Assembly: GCA_963652335.1 (NCBI GenBank)
Contig: CAVJSS010000002.1
Span: 1 to 64,000 of the forward strand
Source: UBA4951 sp963652335
GTDB lineage: Bacteria > Bacillota_I > Bacilli_A > RFN20 > CAG-826
Length of the DNA: 64,000 bases
Direction: 5' to 3'
Each line of letters opens with the position of its first letter. The first letter of the stretch is position 1. The notes beneath the pieces are model-generated. The model did no database searches, was not told the DNA's origin, and worked only from the letters and a program-made list of their open reading frames with translations. Both the position numbers and the translations under genes were made by a program. Of this stretch, positions 1-7,800 are shown piece after piece.

Positions 1-152
1 TTTCTTTGACGAAGGATGATTTCTGTGAATGCATCTCGATTTATAGAGGATATGATGCCTTAAGAGAAGTCGATGAGCTAAAGAAGCGCTTTGCTCAATT
101 CTTTGGCCCGGATCTCGGTGGAACATCATCAATAAATTGTGTGGATTTATAA
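1..152 (+). CDS. C-terminal end of an unrecognised protein (5' end outside window)
   Basis: The frame starting at base 3 is open from the window edge to TAA at 150-152 and gives a 49-residue tail ending in ...GGTSSINCVDL. It reads like a real protein end (mixed charged and hydrophobic residues, an acidic/basic helix around REVDELKKRFAQ) and is followed by a hairpin. No family is recognised from this tail. It converges on rlmD, which lies on the other strand. Confidence 0.5.
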   Translation, partial: SLTKDDFCECISIYRGYDALREVDELKKRFAQFFGPDLGGTSSINCVDL

Positions 153-166
153 GAAAGCGTTCAAAT

Positions 167-195
167 AAGGCGGCTAAACTGTGCTTAGTCGCCTT
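167..195 (+). terminator. hairpin after the partial gene, possible terminator
   Basis: Arms AAGGCGGCTAA (167-177) and TTAGTCGCCTT (185-195) pair over 11 bp with one G-U wobble and a 7-base loop, 15 bases after the stop codon. No U-run follows, so it may be an attenuated or factor-dependent terminator. Confidence 0.4.
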
Positions 196-243
196 GTGTG
201 AAATATCTTACTTGTTTATCGCAAGCCTGACCTTGATGAAACA

Positions 244-290
244 GGACTTTTTGCCAATCATAATAGACATATCAAATTGGCAAAAAGTCC
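244..290. terminator. 15-bp perfect inverted repeat between convergent genes
   Basis: GGACTTTTTGCCAAT (244-258) is perfectly repeated inverted at 276-290 with a 17-base loop. It lies 13 bases beyond the rlmD stop and between convergent genes, so a bidirectional terminator or mRNA-end stabiliser is likely. There is no clean U-tract on either side. Confidence 0.45.
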
Positions 291-303
291 CGTATTTATC
301 GTG

Positions 304-1668
304 TTATTTTACGGTTAGGAGGACGATTGTTTCTACATGTGGGGTGTGAGGAAACATATCCACTGGTCTAATAAGTTTGATTTTATATGATCCCGAAAGA
401 ACTTTCACATCCCTTGCCAAAGTTGAACAATCACAAGAAATATAGACTATCCTATTCGGTTTGATTTCCAAAACTGATCCCAAGAACGTCATATCAGACC
501 CTTTTCTTGGCGGATCCATGAACAAAACGTCTATTTTCTTATTCGCTTTAGCCATGCCACGGATAAATTCCCCAGCATCGCCAACATAGGCCGTAAAGTT
601 ATTTAGATTGTTTTGAGCTGCGTTCTTGTTCGCGTCATTGGCTGCCTCTGGCACTATCTCAACCGATATGACTTTGCATCCTTCTTTCGCGGCAATCAAA
701 CCAATCGTCCCAATCCCGGAATAGGCGTCGAAAACGACGTCTTCTTTTTTAAGAGAGGCGAATTTCATCGCCTCGTCATAAAGGACTTGAACCATTGTGG
801 GGTTCGTTTGATAAAAGGATTTGGGAGAGATGCGGAAAGTCAATCCGGATATCGAATCCCTTATGGTTCCTTTCCCAAACAAAACGCGTTCTTTTTCTCC
901 TAAAATAACGGAGGTTTGACGAGGGTTGATGTTTTGGACGATCGTGGTTACTTCAGGACAGGCTTTGATCAAATCCCTAACGAACGATTCTCTTGATGGA
1001 AACCTATCCACCGCGGTTATCAAGACAGCCATGATCTCAGGATAATGAAGAGATGTTTTTATCAAGACCCTTCTAATTACACCAGTTCTTAAATCTTCGT
1101 CATAAACCGGTATGTGATGTTTTTCCAAAAGCTCACGGACAAACAAAAGAACCGTGTTCGCCCTGGAATCTTCTATGTAACAACGATCTACTTTTACTAT
1201 CTTATGGGTCCCTTCCTTATAGAACCCAGAGATGATGTACCCATCTTTGTCTTCGCCGATCAACGGTTGGATTTTGTTTCGATAATGATATGGATTGTTC
1301 ATTCCTAAAGTTGGGAGGACATCCACATCCATTTTGGCGATTTTCCTGAATTGCTCTTTGACTTTGTTTTGCTTATAAGCAAGCTGAGCCTCATAAGAAA
1401 GAGCTTGAAAGGAACAGCCTCCACACTGATAACAAACCGGGCAAATGGGCTTTATTCTATCTTTTGATGGACTATCTATCTTTTTTACGTGTCCAAAAAG
1501 GCATCCGTTACGACGATAATCGATTTCAATGTCACCTTCGTCGCCGATAAACATATCGTTGACGAACACGACTTCATCTCCGACTCTAACAACGCCTTTG
1601 CCTTCGTATGACAAATCAAAACACTTAACGTGTTCGATCTGTTTATGAAAGGATTCTTTTTTCGCCAT
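304..1668 (-). CDS. rlmD: 23S rRNA (uracil-C5)-methyltransferase, RlmD/RlmCD (RumA) family
   Basis: SAM-dependent methyltransferase making 5-methyluridine in 23S rRNA. An N-terminal TRAM-like beta domain is followed by a Fe-S motif C-x5-C-x2-C (CPVCYQCGGC) with a fourth candidate Cys in DRCYIED. The C-terminal Rossmann domain has the VFDAYSGIGTIGL SAM loop, a DPPRKGSD motif and the catalytic cysteine in YISCDCSTLARD. The ATG at 1668 is preferred over the in-frame TTG at 1671 because it overlaps the metG stop as TGATG, which indicates translational coupling. Two-gene operon with metG. A single copy could serve one or both Bacillota targets (U747 and U1939); the sequence alone cannot say which. 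Confidence 0.9.
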   Translation of the reverse strand: MAKKESFHKQIEHVKCFDLSYEGKGVVRVGDEVVFVNDMFIGDEGDIEIDYRRNGCLFGHVKKIDSPSKDRIKPICPVCYQCGGCSFQALSYEAQLAYKQNKVKEQFRKIAKMDVDVLPTLGMNNPYHYRNKIQPLIGEDKDGYIISGFYKEGTHKIVKVDRCYIEDSRANTVLLFVRELLEKHHIPVYDEDLRTGVIRRVLIKTSLHYPEIMAVLITAVDRFPSRESFVRDLIKACPEVTTIVQNINPRQTSVILGEKERVLFGKGTIRDSISGLTFRISPKSFYQTNPTMVQVLYDEAMKFASLKKEDVVFDAYSGIGTIGLIAAKEGCKVISVEIVPEAANDANKNAAQNNLNNFTAYVGDAGEFIRGMAKANKKIDVLFMDPPRKGSDMTFLGSVLEIKPNRIVYISCDCSTLARDVKVLSGSYKIKLIRPVDMFPHTPHVETIVLLTVK

Positions 1669-3275
1669 CAAGCGGCCGCCTTTTCTTTTGGAGAAGCGAT
1701 TATTTCTTTTAGATAATTTATTTCCTCAGCCTCATTCAAACGAGGAAACAACGGGTTTGCCTTCCCAATATGCGTTCCGTTTAGTTTATTCAATGCGACC
1801 GCTGATTCATAATTTCTCAATTCAGCCGGAACGCCTAATTGATTGAACAACGATTCTGATTTTTCGACCAAAATCGGGCTTAGAAAAGTCCCACAAAGGA
1901 AGATGATATGAGCCAAATGGTTCATGCATGAAGCCAGTTCCTTGGCTTTGCTTTCGTCTTTGGCGAGGTTCCATGGTTCGGAATCTTGAATGTATTTGTT
2001 CGCTGAGCTAAGCAAATTCATGACTGAGCCATAGGCCTCGGTTACCTTCAGATCGTCATTTAAGACTTCATATGATTGAATCGTCTTTAACGCTTGCTGA
2101 TGCAATTCCTTATCCAATTCGGTTATGTCTTCGGAAATCGAAGGGATCATTCCATCATAATATTTGTTGATCATGGAAATGGTTCGATTGAGCAGATTGC
2201 CGAAATTGTTGGCCAAATCGACGTTGATGGTTTCGACGAAGGCTTCCGGAGTGAATTCGCCATCCAATCCGAAAACCACGTTCCTCGCCATGAAATACCT
2301 AACCGCATCGACTCCGTAACGGTCGGCCAAATCTTCGACGTAAATAACGTTTCCTTTGGATTTTGACATCTTGCCATCTTTCATCATAAGCAACCCGTGG
2401 ACGAACACTCTGTTAGGTTGCCTTAATCCCAACGATTCAAGGAACATCGGCCAATAGATAGTATGGAAACGGGTGATATCGGCCCCAACCACATGGACGA
2501 TTTCGCATTCTGGATCCTCCCAGAATTTCTTGAATTTGAAGTCGTCTTCTTGTTTATATCCTAGAGCGGTGATGTAGTTGGTCAATGCGTCAAGCCAAAC
2601 GTAGACAACATGGTCTTTGTTTTCCAAAACTGGAACACCCCAAGTGAAAGTCGTGCGGGAAACAGACAAATCCAAAAGACCGGGTTTGATGAAATTGTTT
2701 ATCATCTCGGTCTTCCTTCCTTCTGGAGTGATGAATTTAGGGTTGTCCGAATACATCTTCAAAAGGCTATCGACGTGTTTGGAACAGCTATAGAAATAAG
2801 CTGGTTCATCCTTCTTTTCCACCGGTCGATGGCATTCAGGGCAAAGGTGTTCTTCTCCGACTTGGGTTTCGGTCCAATAAGATTCCTCGTGGACGCAATA
2901 CCACCCTGTATAAGACGAAAGATATATATCTCCTTTTTCTAGCATTTCGGAGAATATCTTTTGAACGGTTTGAACGTGGCGGGGTTCCGTGGTTCTTATG
3001 AAATCATCGTTGGAAATACGCATCGTGTTCCAAAGATTTTTGAAAGTGACTGCGATCTTATCGACGAATTCTTGCGGAGTCACATTGGCCGCAGCCGCAT
3101 TCTTTTGGATCTTTTCGCCATGCTCGTCAAGACCAGTCAAAAAGAAGGTCTCAAAACCACGAAGGCGTTTGCCTCTGGCGATGATATCGCACATAGTCGT
3201 GCAATAAGCATGGCCCAAATGGGGGCGGGCGCTTGGATAATAGATCGGCGTGGTTATATAGAATTTCTTACTCAT
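1668..3275 (-). CDS. metG: methionyl-tRNA synthetase
   Basis: Class I aminoacyl-tRNA synthetase charging tRNA-Met. The HIGH-type motif is HLGH (residues 19-22) and the KMSKS loop is present as KMSKSKGN near residue 302. A zinc-knuckle region with CPEC sits in the CP insertion, and the C-terminal half is the helical anticodon-binding domain. At 535 residues it is the short form without the C-terminal EMAP/tRNA-binding domain of the ~650-residue Bacillus enzyme. The ATG at 3275 has GGAG eight bases upstream; the GTG six bases earlier is too close to that SD. Translationally coupled to rlmD. Confidence 0.95.
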   Translation of the reverse strand: MSKKFYITTPIYYPSARPHLGHAYCTTMCDIIARGKRLRGFETFFLTGLDEHGEKIQKNAAAANVTPQEFVDKIAVTFKNLWNTMRISNDDFIRTTEPRHVQTVQKIFSEMLEKGDIYLSSYTGWYCVHEESYWTETQVGEEHLCPECHRPVEKKDEPAYFYSCSKHVDSLLKMYSDNPKFITPEGRKTEMINNFIKPGLLDLSVSRTTFTWGVPVLENKDHVVYVWLDALTNYITALGYKQEDDFKFKKFWEDPECEIVHVVGADITRFHTIYWPMFLESLGLRQPNRVFVHGLLMMKDGKMSKSKGNVIYVEDLADRYGVDAVRYFMARNVVFGLDGEFTPEAFVETINVDLANNFGNLLNRTISMINKYYDGMIPSISEDITELDKELHQQALKTIQSYEVLNDDLKVTEAYGSVMNLLSSANKYIQDSEPWNLAKDESKAKELASCMNHLAHIIFLCGTFLSPILVEKSESLFNQLGVPAELRNYESAVALNKLNGTHIGKANPLFPRLNEAEEINYLKEIIASPKEKAAA

Positions 3276-3323
3276 AGACACATCTCCATACGGATTAATA
3301 GATTATAGCCAAAGAATTAACAA

Positions 3324-3345
3324 AAATCCCCACAAAGGGGGATTT
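3324..3345 (-). terminator. rho-independent terminator of rpmE
   Basis: On the minus strand AAATCCCC and GGGGATTT form an 8-bp stem with a short loop, followed by TTTTTG. It lies 18 bases beyond the rpmE stop and separates it from metG. Confidence 0.8.
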
Positions 3346-3363
3346 GGGCTTTTGTTTAGTTCC

Positions 3364-3573
3364 TTATTTGCCGGCTTTGGCCAATTTCTTGTTGAATTTG
3401 GCAATACGGCCGTCTTGCTGAACGAAACGTTGCTTGCCGGTATAGAATGGGTGGCAGTTGCTGCAGGTATCAACCTTGATTTCCTCCAAAGTAGAACCGG
3501 TTTCGAATGTGGCTCCGCAAGAAGTGCAGACAACGGTGCACTTTTGGTAATTTGGATGGATGTTTTCTTTCAT
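3364..3573 (-). CDS. rpmE: 50S ribosomal protein L31 (zinc-binding type)
   Basis: 69-residue protein beginning MKENIHPNYQ and carrying two cysteine pairs (VVCTSCGATF and TCSNCHPFYTG), the hallmark of the zinc-containing L31. The start at 3573 is fixed by AAAGGAG seven bases upstream; the longer in-frame extension to 3600 lacks family similarity. Monocistronic, with its own promoter and terminator. Confidence 0.95.
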   Translation of the reverse strand: MKENIHPNYQKCTVVCTSCGATFETGSTLEEIKVDTCSNCHPFYTGKQRFVQQDGRIAKFNKKLAKAGK

Positions 3574-3626
3574 TTCAATACTCCTTTCGCCTTGCGACAC
3601 ACCGCCGCAAAGAGAGTTACTGGCTA

Positions 3627-3654
3627 ATTTTACGGTTTTTCGTTGCTTTTACAA
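3627..3654 (-). promoter_or_regulatory. probable rpmE promoter
   Basis: Minus strand: -35 TTGTAA (3654-3649), 16-base spacer, -10 TAAAAT (3632-3627), about 55 bases upstream of the rpmE ATG. Confidence 0.55.
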
Positions 3655-3661
3655 GCAGATT

Positions 3662-3700
3662 CGCCGATTTGGAGGCAAAACCCAAAGATTATCCTTTGTC
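3662..3700. repeat. short dispersed repeat, copy A
   Basis: 39 bases matching 6554-6591 with two substitutions and one indel. The core CCAAAGATTAT(C/T)CTTTG is a small hairpin. Copy B covers the end of the M50-like gene. This copy lies upstream of rpmE, with no coding counterpart recognised here. Confidence 0.7.
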
Positions 3701-3831
3701 CGTGAACTTAACAAGTTAAATGCAGCCTTTTGCTGCCGAACTGCGTTTAGCCCAACAGGCCATCTTTTGATTATGATATTTATGGCTTTCCCATAAGCTA
3801 AAGATCGCCAAAAAGGAGGCAATGAGATTAT

Positions 3832-4140
3832 TGTACTAGTCAAAAGAAAGCGGACATTAACCTGCCTTTTTCTTGTCTTAGCTGTCCACTGCGGCTATTC
3901 GCTGTCCTTTTGCCTCTGTCTCTCGCCTTCCTCCCTTTTCGCGCCGCTCCAACTGCCATAGAGCTTCTCAGTGAACTGCTTTGGCGTCAGATAGCCGAGG
4001 GCGAGGGCAGCCTTCTCTCGTTGAAGTACTCGGCGTATTCTTCTCTACGCTCTCCCTCACATTCTCCGGTGCGCCCGTAGAAAGGCTCGTCCTTGATCCG
4101 TGGAGCGAAGGCAATGGATGCGGAAGTCGTCGCAATCCAC
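3832..4140 (-). pseudogene. IS3-family (IS150-like) transposase remnant with right inverted-repeat end
   Basis: Minus-strand fragments match the C-terminus of IS3-type OrfB. One frame gives IKDEPFYGRT and then EEYAEYFNERR; another gives KAALALGYLTPKQFTEKLYG, ending at TAG 3897-3895. The frameshift within FNERR and earlier shifts show the gene is dead. The segment starting TGTACTAG at 3832 and followed by AAAGCGGACA resembles an IS150-group terminal inverted repeat, so the right end of the element is preserved. No left end or OrfA is visible. It is a truncated, decayed insertion abutting the direct repeat at 4147. Confidence 0.75.
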
Positions 4141-4146
4141 GTGAAA

Positions 4147-4324
4147 CGGGAGATCCCCCAACCCATTCTGGTGATCATGTCGAGGGAAGAGATAATCCGC
4201 TACGATCTGGATACCGGGAAAATAAAATACGAGACGGCCAAAATGTTCAACCGAATCAAATACGGATGGCTATGCTGAGCATGGTCAAAAACGTAAGATT
4301 TTACCCACAAAATAAAAACGGAGC
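4147..4324. repeat. 178-bp direct repeat, copy 1 (left of the ATPase gene)
   Basis: Matches 6376-6553 at a constant offset of 2229 bp with roughly 10% substitutions and no obvious large indel. The plus strand encodes a short open stretch ending ...TAKMFNRIKYGWLC in both copies (last residue Cys here, Tyr in copy 2). It could be the end of a duplicated gene or part of a mobile unit; no family is recognised. Confidence 0.85.
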
Positions 4325-4647
4325 CTTTTACTTGAGCAAATAAAGAATTTGGTTTGCCTCTGTCCTTTTATCGAACTCGGGATTTACGAATGATGGAGGA
4401 CAAACATTGTTAATGCCTTTTCATCAATAGCCCTCGGACAAATATCGCTTATAGTCATTCGCATACGATTTAAGTTGTCTACAAAATGCATGCAACTGGA
4501 ACGAATGTGACAAAAACAAATGATACAATGTAACTGCGCAATCATAAAATTATTGCCATAACTATCTATAGCTGATTTGACATGATGCTTAACTTAATCG
4601 ATTTTTTCTTTGCTATTTACGATGATATCGATGTTTTTTAATTTGTA

Positions 4648-4738
4648 ACCTAGGATTTTGGCGTTATTTTGATGTTTCTAGCCTAGGATTTTGGCGTTAT
4701 TTTGAAGTTTCTAGCTTACGATTATGGCGTTATTTTAT
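4648..4738. repeat. 33-bp tandem repeat, about 2.8 copies
   Basis: Copies begin at 4648, 4681 and 4714. Each contains a CCTAGGATTTTGGCG-like core followed by TTATTTT and a spacer ending TTTCTA. The first two copies are almost identical; the third is diverged and truncated. It ends about 34 bases before the -10 box of the ATPase gene, so it could be an array of protein-binding sites. Confidence 0.85.
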
Positions 4739-4771
4739 CTATAATAATTAACTTTCATTTATTTTTGGGTT

Positions 4772-4797
4772 TATAATTTCACTAAATAATAGTGAGA
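4772..4797 (+). promoter_or_regulatory. putative promoter with inverted repeat at the transcription start of the ATPase gene
   Basis: A TATAAT (4772-4777) is followed directly by TTTCACTA-AATAA-TAGTGAGA (4777-4797), an 8-bp inverted repeat with one mismatch that would cover the predicted start site. It may be an operator or a 5' mRNA hairpin. Confidence 0.45.
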
Positions 4798-4804
4798 TGG
4801 GAAC

Positions 4805-6151
4805 ATGTTTAAGAGAAAAGCCTATGACGAATTGAAAAAATGGAAGGATCAAAACAATGGTCGCACCGCCGTTTTATTGGAAGGGGCTAGGCGAGTGGGA
4901 AAATCGACCATCGCCACGGAATTCGCCAAAAACGAATACAAAAGCTTTATCCTCATAGACTTTGCGAAAAGCGATAGTGACATTCTTTCGTTATTCGATG
5001 ATATCAATAAGTTGGATATCTTCTTTTTGAAGCTGCAAACGATTTTCGACACGAAGCTATTTCCGAAAAACTCAGTCATAGTTTTCGACGAAGTCCAATT
5101 ATGCCCGAAAGCCAGGCAATCAATCAAATATCTGGTGGCGGACGGCAGATTCGACTATATTGAGACCGGATCGCTTATTTCTATCAAAAAGAACGTCTCG
5201 AATATCGTAATACCGTCAGAGGAAGCAAAAATTACTGTCAATCCCATGGATTATGAAGAATTCTGTCTGGCAAGCGGCTATGACTATGATCTTATCCGCT
5301 CGATGTATAAATTGCGTCAGCCAGCCGGCGAAATGGCACACAGAAAATTGCTCCAGCAATTCCAAAGTTATCTCGCCGTTGGCGGCATGCCTCAAGCCGT
5401 AGCAGCTTTCGTAAACGGAGACACTTTTGCGGAAATCAACAAAATAAAACAAGGGATCATCGAATTATACAAAGAAGATTTGGTGAAAATAGACAAATCC
5501 GGAAAAACGTCCAAACTATATGAATCGATACCGGCTCAATTAATCAGCGAGAAAAACAGATTCTCATTTGGCTACGCTTTAAAAAAGAAGGGAAACAAGG
5601 ATAGCGAAAGATTGTTTGATCTATTAGATTCGAAGATCGTTAACTCGTGCCACGATTTGCTTGATATATCGCCATCTTTGAACATGTATGAAGACCTCGA
5701 TAAATTCAAGCTTTACGTGGCCGACACCGGTTTGTTCGTCACAATGCTATTCGATGGCAACGGCGAATATAAAGACATATATAAAAAACTGATGTCAAAC
5801 CATCAGTCGCTAAATCTTGGGTATCTCTATGAAAATATGGTCAGTCAAATGATAGTTGCTTCCAAAAAGAAGCTTTTTTACTACACGTTTTCAAAAGGAA
5901 AATCGTCAGGTTCATATGAAATAGATTTTTTGGTCAGTCACAAAAACAAAGTCATCCCGTTTGAAGTCAAATCCGGCAAATTGACATACCACGTTTCTCT
6001 CGATCGCTTCGTCGATAGGTATTCAATGTACGTGCATGGCAAATATCTGATATCCACGAAAGATTATTCAAAAGAAAAAGACATCGTCAACCTACCAATA
6101 TATTATCTCCCTCTTTTGTTAGACGAGCTAAACGAAAACAGCAACGATTGA
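4805..6151 (+). CDS. AAA+ ATPase with DUF4143 (AAA_14 family)
   Basis: 448 residues. Walker A GARRVGKST (residues 27-35), Walker B VIVFDEVQ (D95, E96) and a sensor-like IETGSLI form the AAA_14 ATPase core. The C-terminal DUF4143 part has a PD-(D/E)xK-like set, SYEIDFLVS...VIPFEVKSG, which may be structural rather than catalytic. The family is widespread in Bacteroidota, Bacillota and archaea, often as mobile multicopy genes, and has no settled function. The SD is weak (GGGA). The gene is the only plus-strand gene in the first 26 kb apart from the partial one at the edge, and near-identical direct repeats flank it, so recent acquisition is likely. Confidence 0.85.
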   Translation: MFKRKAYDELKKWKDQNNGRTAVLLEGARRVGKSTIATEFAKNEYKSFILIDFAKSDSDILSLFDDINKLDIFFLKLQTIFDTKLFPKNSVIVFDEVQLCPKARQSIKYLVADGRFDYIETGSLISIKKNVSNIVIPSEEAKITVNPMDYEEFCLASGYDYDLIRSMYKLRQPAGEMAHRKLLQQFQSYLAVGGMPQAVAAFVNGDTFAEINKIKQGIIELYKEDLVKIDKSGKTSKLYESIPAQLISEKNRFSFGYALKKKGNKDSERLFDLLDSKIVNSCHDLLDISPSLNMYEDLDKFKLYVADTGLFVTMLFDGNGEYKDIYKKLMSNHQSLNLGYLYENMVSQMIVASKKKLFYYTFSKGKSSGSYEIDFLVSHKNKVIPFEVKSGKLTYHVSLDRFVDRYSMYVHGKYLISTKDYSKEKDIVNLPIYYLPLLLDELNENSND

Positions 6152-6311
6152 TCGATGAGATTCATTGAATGATTCAAAACGAATATATAAGGCTCTTTAA
6201 TTTCTGAAGAGGCATTAGCTTTCGTCATGCCGTCTGACGGTTTAAAAGATAAGCTAGTCGGTTTTAGAAATATCAACTAATGCCAGCCCAAAGTTTAAAA
6301 AATTCAAAAAC

Positions 6312-6336
6312 AGCCTAACGCCAAAGGCATCAGGCT
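6312..6336 (+). terminator. hairpin downstream of the ATPase gene
   Basis: AGCCT-aac-GCC and GGC-atc-AGGCT pair around an AAA loop with a symmetric internal mismatch, followed by TTTG. It is a weak terminator candidate 160 bases after the ATPase stop. Confidence 0.4.
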
Positions 6337-6375
6337 TTGATTCTCGGGGCCAATCCGATCCAGAAAATACACCAA

Positions 6376-6553
6376 AAGGGAATCCCCCAACCAATTCTGG
6401 CGATTATGTCGAGGGAAGAGATAATCCGCTACGATCTGGATACCAAGGAAATGGAATACGAGACGGCCAAAATGTTTAACCGAATCAAATACGGATGGCT
6501 ATACTGAGCGTGGTCGAAAACGTAAGATTTTACCTACAAGATAAAAACGGAAC
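6376..6553. repeat. 178-bp direct repeat, copy 2 (right of the ATPase gene)
   Basis: Second copy of the repeat at 4147-4324, same orientation. Here it runs straight into the short repeat at 6554-6591. In the left copy that short unit is displaced to 3662-3700, beyond the IS remnant. Confidence 0.85.
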
Positions 6554-6591
6554 CGCCGATTTGGTGGCAAAACCAAAGATTATTCTTTGTC
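6554..6591. repeat. short dispersed repeat, copy B
   Basis: 38 bases matching 3662-3700. It contains the hairpin CAAAGA-TTAT-TCTTTG, which overlaps the last codons and stop (6582-6580) of the M50-like gene, and could end that transcript. Confidence 0.7.
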
Positions 6592-7788
6592 GGCGTTTTC
6601 TTCTTTCGTTTCGGTTTCTTGGCTCTCTTCTTTGTTTTCTGGATGAGCCTCAGTCCAGAACGAATAGTCGGAGAAATCCCAATCAGGATGCTTCTTATGG
6701 ATGAATTCCACCGCCTCAAGCAAAGATTTCTTTTCGATTTCTTTGTATTCCTTCATCACTTTGCGAAGCTTGCCTTGGATGTTGTCCAATCCGGTCCTTG
6801 TCTCCGATTCGGATTCTTCGATGACTCCGTTGGCTAAGACATAGGCCCTGATGCATTGGATGGAGTTAAGCTGAGAGATTTTCTTTTTGTCATCCATCGA
6901 CATATTGATGAAATATTCTTTGGATTCCTCGATTGGTTTGCTCATGATTATGGCAGAAAGCTTTTGGGCGACCGCGTTGGCGTAAGTGGTGCCAGACACC
7001 TTCTTTTTAGCGTCGATCGTCTTCTGGGATATCTCAATCACCCCTTCATAATCATGGGCCGCCAAATCTTTGTACATCGTCACATCGTTGACTGAGGCGG
7101 TGAATTCGGTTACTTCATCGTAGACTTTGATATCCGGGGCTTCTTTCCCTTTGGAAGTCAGATAATTGGAAAGGATCATCGAATTATAGGCTTCCTTATT
7201 CGTTTTCGTATTGAGGATCATCATAAGGTAACCGTCGTTTTTCCCATCCAACGCAGCAGGGAAGAAATCATAGATAAGAATCATGACCCCTATAGTCAGC
7301 AATATCTCTCCGGAAATCTTAAGCCAAATAAGGCCAGAAGAAGCTTTGACCGTCCCAACGACCACAAGAACCACCGAAACGATGATTTCGATGAAGAGGC
7401 CAAGCAATCCGAAATAAACCGATTTCTTTGGGTTGCTGGTGGCTATATCGGTTGGGATCGCTTGGGTTTCGCCGGTCAATCCATCGAATTCTTTGAAAAC
7501 GAAATGTTTTTTGCCGTCGTCTTTTACATCGAACCCCATTCCCAAAACGATCCAGCGAACGACCTTATTGTGTCCGGCTTTCGCGCCTATCAAATGGCCG
7601 ATTTCCAAAAAGAGAGCCGACACTATGATCCCAACAACGATCGAAAGAACGCAGATAAGCGCAGGATGCATCGTCAGGTCTTTGCTGTAATTGACAAAGT
7701 CGGGACGGATGACGACGACTCCGACCACCACCGCCAACGCGATGATGATCAGATAGACCAAATAGCCGAGCGAATCATTTCTTTTCAT
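6580..7788 (-). CDS. M50 site-2-protease-like membrane protein with a degenerate active site
   Basis: 402 residues with four predicted membrane segments in the first 180 residues and a ~215-residue soluble tail. The second segment ends in LFLEIGHLIGAKAG followed by VLGMGF, the layout of the M50 motif HExxH...lGfG. The first zinc histidine is replaced by Leu (L61-E-I-G-H65). A later LDGKNDG (D181, G182) stands where M50 enzymes have the (L)DGG/NxxPxxxxDG motif. I infer a catalytically impaired relative, possibly a regulatory pseudoprotease. SD AAGGAG precedes the ATG; the gene lies 12 bases after the alcohol dehydrogenase stop and is probably the last gene of the operon. Confidence 0.6.
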   Translation of the reverse strand: MKRNDSLGYLVYLIIIALAVVVGVVVIRPDFVNYSKDLTMHPALICVLSIVVGIIVSALFLEIGHLIGAKAGHNKVVRWIVLGMGFDVKDDGKKHFVFKEFDGLTGETQAIPTDIATSNPKKSVYFGLLGLFIEIIVSVVLVVVGTVKASSGLIWLKISGEILLTIGVMILIYDFFPAALDGKNDGYLMMILNTKTNKEAYNSMILSNYLTSKGKEAPDIKVYDEVTEFTASVNDVTMYKDLAAHDYEGVIEISQKTIDAKKKVSGTTYANAVAQKLSAIIMSKPIEESKEYFINMSMDDKKKISQLNSIQCIRAYVLANGVIEESESETRTGLDNIQGKLRKVMKEYKEIEKKSLLEAVEFIHKKHPDWDFSDYSFWTEAHPENKEESQETETKEENADKE

Positions 7789-7800
7789 AAAACGTTCTCC

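Larger units (their letters stand above)
4325..4804. other. AT-rich intergenic region upstream of the ATPase gene
   Basis: About 480 bases without a supportable gene. It contains a 33-bp tandem repeat (4648-4738), a TATAAT box (4772-4777) and an inverted repeat (4777-4797), annotated separately. The rest (4325-4640) is AT-rich with no recognised element. Confidence 0.6.

Noticed and set aside
4111..4278. Small plus-strand gene of 50-60 residues in the left direct repeat
   Set aside because: The upstream half is antisense to the transposase remnant and differs from copy 2; no SD, so only a repeat is annotated.
4648..4738. CRISPR array
   Set aside because: Repeats are contiguous with no unique spacers, only three copies, no cas genes.
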